Shown in pieces: positions 61,314-64,000 of a DNA stretch of 64,000 nucleotides. The DNA is from Pipra filicauda (taxonomy: Eukaryota > Chordata > Aves > Passeriformes > Pipridae), in NCBI RefSeq assembly GCF_003945595.2, contig NW_024104084.1, positions 372,001-436,000 on the forward strand. Reading direction: 5' to 3'. How positions within the stretch are numbered: position 1 is the first letter of the stretch; each line of letters starts with the position of its first letter. Below the pieces are notes generated by a model, which was not told the DNA's origin, made no database searches, and worked only from the letters and a program-made list of their open reading frames with translations. The translations under genes were made by a program, and so were the position numbers.

Positions 61314-62467
61314 TGAAATCTCTCACAGACATAGAAAAGCTATCCAAGTTTTATGAAGCTGAGAGGAAATGGGAGAAAGATAGAAATAAAATCTGCCTCT
61401 GACCATTCCCAGTATTCAGAAGCTTCAACCAAACATCACACTAAATGTCATACCTTTATTTTACATGGTTGCTGGTTAACAAACTGGCTGGATGGCCAGG
61501 CCCAGAGAGTGCTGGTGACTGCAGTTACATCCAGCTGGTGGATGGTCACAGTGGTGTTCCCCAGGGATCAGTACTGGGGCCAGCCCTCTTTAATATCTTT
61601 ATCAAGGATCTGGACAAGGGAATCAAATGTACCCTTAGTCACTTTGCAGATGACACTAAGTTGGGTGGGAGTGTTGATCTGCTGGAAGGCAAGAAGGTTC
61701 TGCAGAAGGATCTGGACAGGTTGGATCAATGGACTGAGGCCAGTTGTGTGAGGCTTAACAAGGCCAGGTCCTGCCCTTGGGTCACAACAACCCCCTGCAG
61801 TGCTTCAGGCTGGGGGTAGAGGGGCTGAAAAGCTGCTTGGTGGGAAAGGACCTGGGAGTGCTGAATGGCAGTGGCTGAACATGAGCCAGAGTGAGCCCAG
61901 GTGGGCAAGAAGGTCAATGGCCCCTGGCCTGTGTCAGCAACAGTGTGGGCAGCAGGACCAGGGCAGTGACTGTCCCTCTGTACTGGGCACTGGTGAGGCT
62001 GCACCTTGAATCTTGTGTCCAGTTTTGGGCCCCTTATGATAAGATGGACATTGAGGTGCTGGAGCAAGTCCAGAGCTGGTGAAAGGTCTGGAGCACAAGT
62101 CTAATGAGGAACAGTTGAGGGAGCTGGGGGTCTTTAGGCTGGAGAAAAGGAGGCTCAGAGGGGACTTTCTTGCTCTCTACAGCTCCTGAAAGGAGGCTGT
62201 AGCCAGGCGGGGATAAGTCTCTTCTTCCAAGTAAGGGGTGATAGAATGAGAGAAAATGGAAGTTGTGCCAGGGTATGTTTATTTCGGATATTACAAAATC
62301 ATTCTTCTCTGAAAGGCTGGTCAAGTACTGGAACAGGCTGCCCAGGGCTGCAGTAGAATCATCATCCCGGGAGGGTTCTAAAAGCTTGTGGATGTGGCAC
62401 TTGGGGAGGTGGTTTAGTGGTGGACTTGATGACCTGGGAAGTCTTTTCCAACTTTAATGGTTCTATG
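61314..62467 (+). mobile_element. Chimeric CR1 LINE with non-CR1 leader (copy B2)
   Basis: It begins with the same non-CR1 leader as B1 (61314 to about 61463), joins CR1 at the same point, and carries RT, C-terminal region and tail. The end 'gtcttttccaactttaatgg' plus 'ttctatg' is a proper CR1 3' end with one octamer. Compared with B1 it lacks a 25-base segment at the leader-CR1 junction but keeps ~16- and ~18-base segments that B1 has lost further on. It is free-standing: the flanks on both sides are unrelated to CR1, so the leader is part of the copied unit. Confidence 0.88.
61445..61819 (+). pseudogene. CR1 reverse-transcriptase relic in B2
   Basis: A 124-codon open frame. From residue about 36 it is CR1 reverse transcriptase: [17 protein letters not shown] and the catalytic FADD box at residues 67-70 (61643-61654), then [11 protein letters not shown] and KDLDRLDQW. 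As in B1, one base is missing just before SGVPQG, so the upstream WLDGQAQRV segment is readable only in another frame (open at 61353-61751). The frame is far too short to be active and its ATG has no support. Confidence 0.85.
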
Positions 62468-64000
62468 AAAGGGACAGCAAAAGTAAAGAAGCAATGTCTG
62501 ATAATGTTCAGACTTCAGCCCTTATCAAGACTTAACTTTCTCCCTCTGCTCTGTTGTAGCAAGTTCATGCTAACAGAGGGTTCAGACTTGCCTTTCAGTT
62601 GAAGAGTGTATTTCTTCTTTTGACAAATATTAGAGACAAAGAAAGGGGCAGGATGGATCAGTGGAAAGGTGATATACTGCAGAACATTTGACTGTTACAA
62701 TTTTTCTGTACGTAAACTGTTCCACAGCCTTTTAAGTGTTCTTCCAAACTCATTTCACTAATCCAGTCTCTCCAGTCTCCCCCGTGGTAGATGGGAAACA
62801 CTGAATTGATAGATTTAGTTTGGTGAGGAAAAAGCTCATATTAACTACAGGATGTTTATTAATGACTACAGAAATGATGAAGGGTCTTACAGTCCTGTAG
62901 TTCTAAAGTAATAATGACAGACTTACTCCCTCACTCATGATATAATGTATTTTATGATGTTTACTTCTATTGTTCTGCCTCCTCCCTCCTCATGCTGTTT
63001 GCCATGTGCCTATGTCTTTTAGTTTGGCCTTGCTATACTTTTGCATGCATCAGTCTCAGGTTCCAGGTATCTGCAGACATTAGATATCTGAGTAGTAGGA
63101 GGTAATTATCCTTAATTTACAGACCAAGGTTAACCAAGATACATACAGTCTTGAAGATAACAGGTCTACAGGGGTTTGTAAGACCTTCTAAGATTGTTAA
63201 AGTCAGGATTATAAACACTACTGCTCTTCTCCATAACCAAGTGTTTGGACATGGAATAGGATCTTGAATTTACATTTGTCCCTCAAAAGGTCTGCAAGCC
63301 AACATGGAAAAGTAACTAGCCTGCATGTTCTCAGAAGCAGTTAGTTATTTCTTTTCCTCTGAATAAATGGAAGAGCTGTGTGTTTTTCAGTTATGGTGGC
63401 GCTTTACTCTGCAGTGGAAATGGATATCATAGTAACTTTTTATTCAAGGCATGGGAGAGTTCTAAACTATCAGCTGACACTACGTTTATGCTAGCAGACG
63501 AATGTGCCAAAAATCCTTTTTTCTGGCACTTAAGCCAACTGGCACAAACATCCAGTGTCCCTACTATTTAATATCTTAATGTGCCTAAGGACTAGAATTA
63601 TAAGCAACCAGCTCTTTTCTTATCCAGTCTTGCTTTTAAATTGGAAAACTAAGGCAATGATTTACTAGCTTTTTTTCATCTCTACAGGTGAGGTTTCTTG
63701 ATTTTTTTTTTTTAATTATGATTATATTTTTCAGCATGGGAACAGGAAGGGAGCTTGTCCTTATGGCTCAAATTCCAATTAAACTCTTGGATCTAACTCA
63801 AACTCTGCACAAATCTCAGTACAAACTAGTTTATTTTCCTCAGTTTTCAAATACTATTATAAAATGTTAAAATAGGTATCACAGTTGTCTTAGGCATCTG
63901 CAATGGTGAGCAGCAAGAGACAAGTACTTCCAGGAGATGATTTAGACCATAGTCTTACAAGAAAAGAAGTTAATCTGGGCCTAAAGTTCACAGAGCTTTC
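62468..64000. other. Unassigned sequence to window end
   Basis: No gene or repeat family recognised. Only 60-64 codon frames without motifs occur. A T-run lies near 63702-63712. Confidence 0.5.

Noticed and set aside
1..64000. tRNA, snRNA, rRNA or other structured RNA genes
   Set aside because: I saw no A/B-box tRNA pattern, U6-like start or other familiar RNA signature on a read-through; a covariance-model scan would be decisive.

Overview
This window looks like a gene-poor, AT-rich stretch of a bird chromosome. The strongest evidence is at least a dozen copies of CR1 LINE retrotransposons, many ending in the avian CR1 3' signature (a 'ggtcttttccaacc'-type block followed by remnants of the 'attctatg' octamer), and one 516-bp ERVK-like solo LTR with a 6-bp target-site duplication. 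Older layers also show: MIR-type SINE remnants and an L3/CR1-type LINE of the kind shared among amniotes. I cannot name the species.

I recognise no protein-coding host gene, exon, tRNA, rRNA, snRNA or CRISPR. The only open frames with recognisable protein similarity are broken pieces of CR1 ORF2 (reverse transcriptase and its C-terminal region). The rest are short frames of the kind expected by chance in AT-rich DNA.

Layout. 1-7.2 kb: one CR1 tail, a MIR remnant, and a 34-bp-arm perfect palindrome with a third direct copy. 7.2-7.7 kb: solo LTR. 7.7-16.8 kb: mostly unassigned, with a MIR remnant near 15 kb and a 0.5-kb candidate regulatory element between a T44 tract and an A25/purine tract. 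16.8-17.3 kb: CR1. 19.1 kb: MIR. 20.4-22.1 kb: eroded long minus-strand CR1. 22-39.7 kb: mainly unassigned, with one CR1 (28.7 kb), an A61 tract and a paired-octamer element (31.75 kb). 39.7-42.4 kb: an old CR1 joined to a younger chimeric CR1. 45-54.9 kb: short CR1 pieces between unassigned stretches, several of which look like conserved noncoding DNA. 58-62.5 kb: an amniote-type LINE remnant, an old CR1, and a second copy of the chimeric CR1.

The most notable structure is the pair of chimeric CR1 copies at 41.2 and 61.3 kb. Both start with the same 150-175 bp non-CR1 leader, join CR1 at the same point, and carry the same one-base frameshift. They are nearly identical for their first ~500 bp but clearly diverged in their 3' halves. 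This suggests a chimeric, already defective source, followed by duplication or conversion.

There is no operon-like or pathway organisation. The best reading is an intergenic or intronic gene desert with decayed transposons and possibly distal enhancers; the enhancer idea is inference from sequence texture only.
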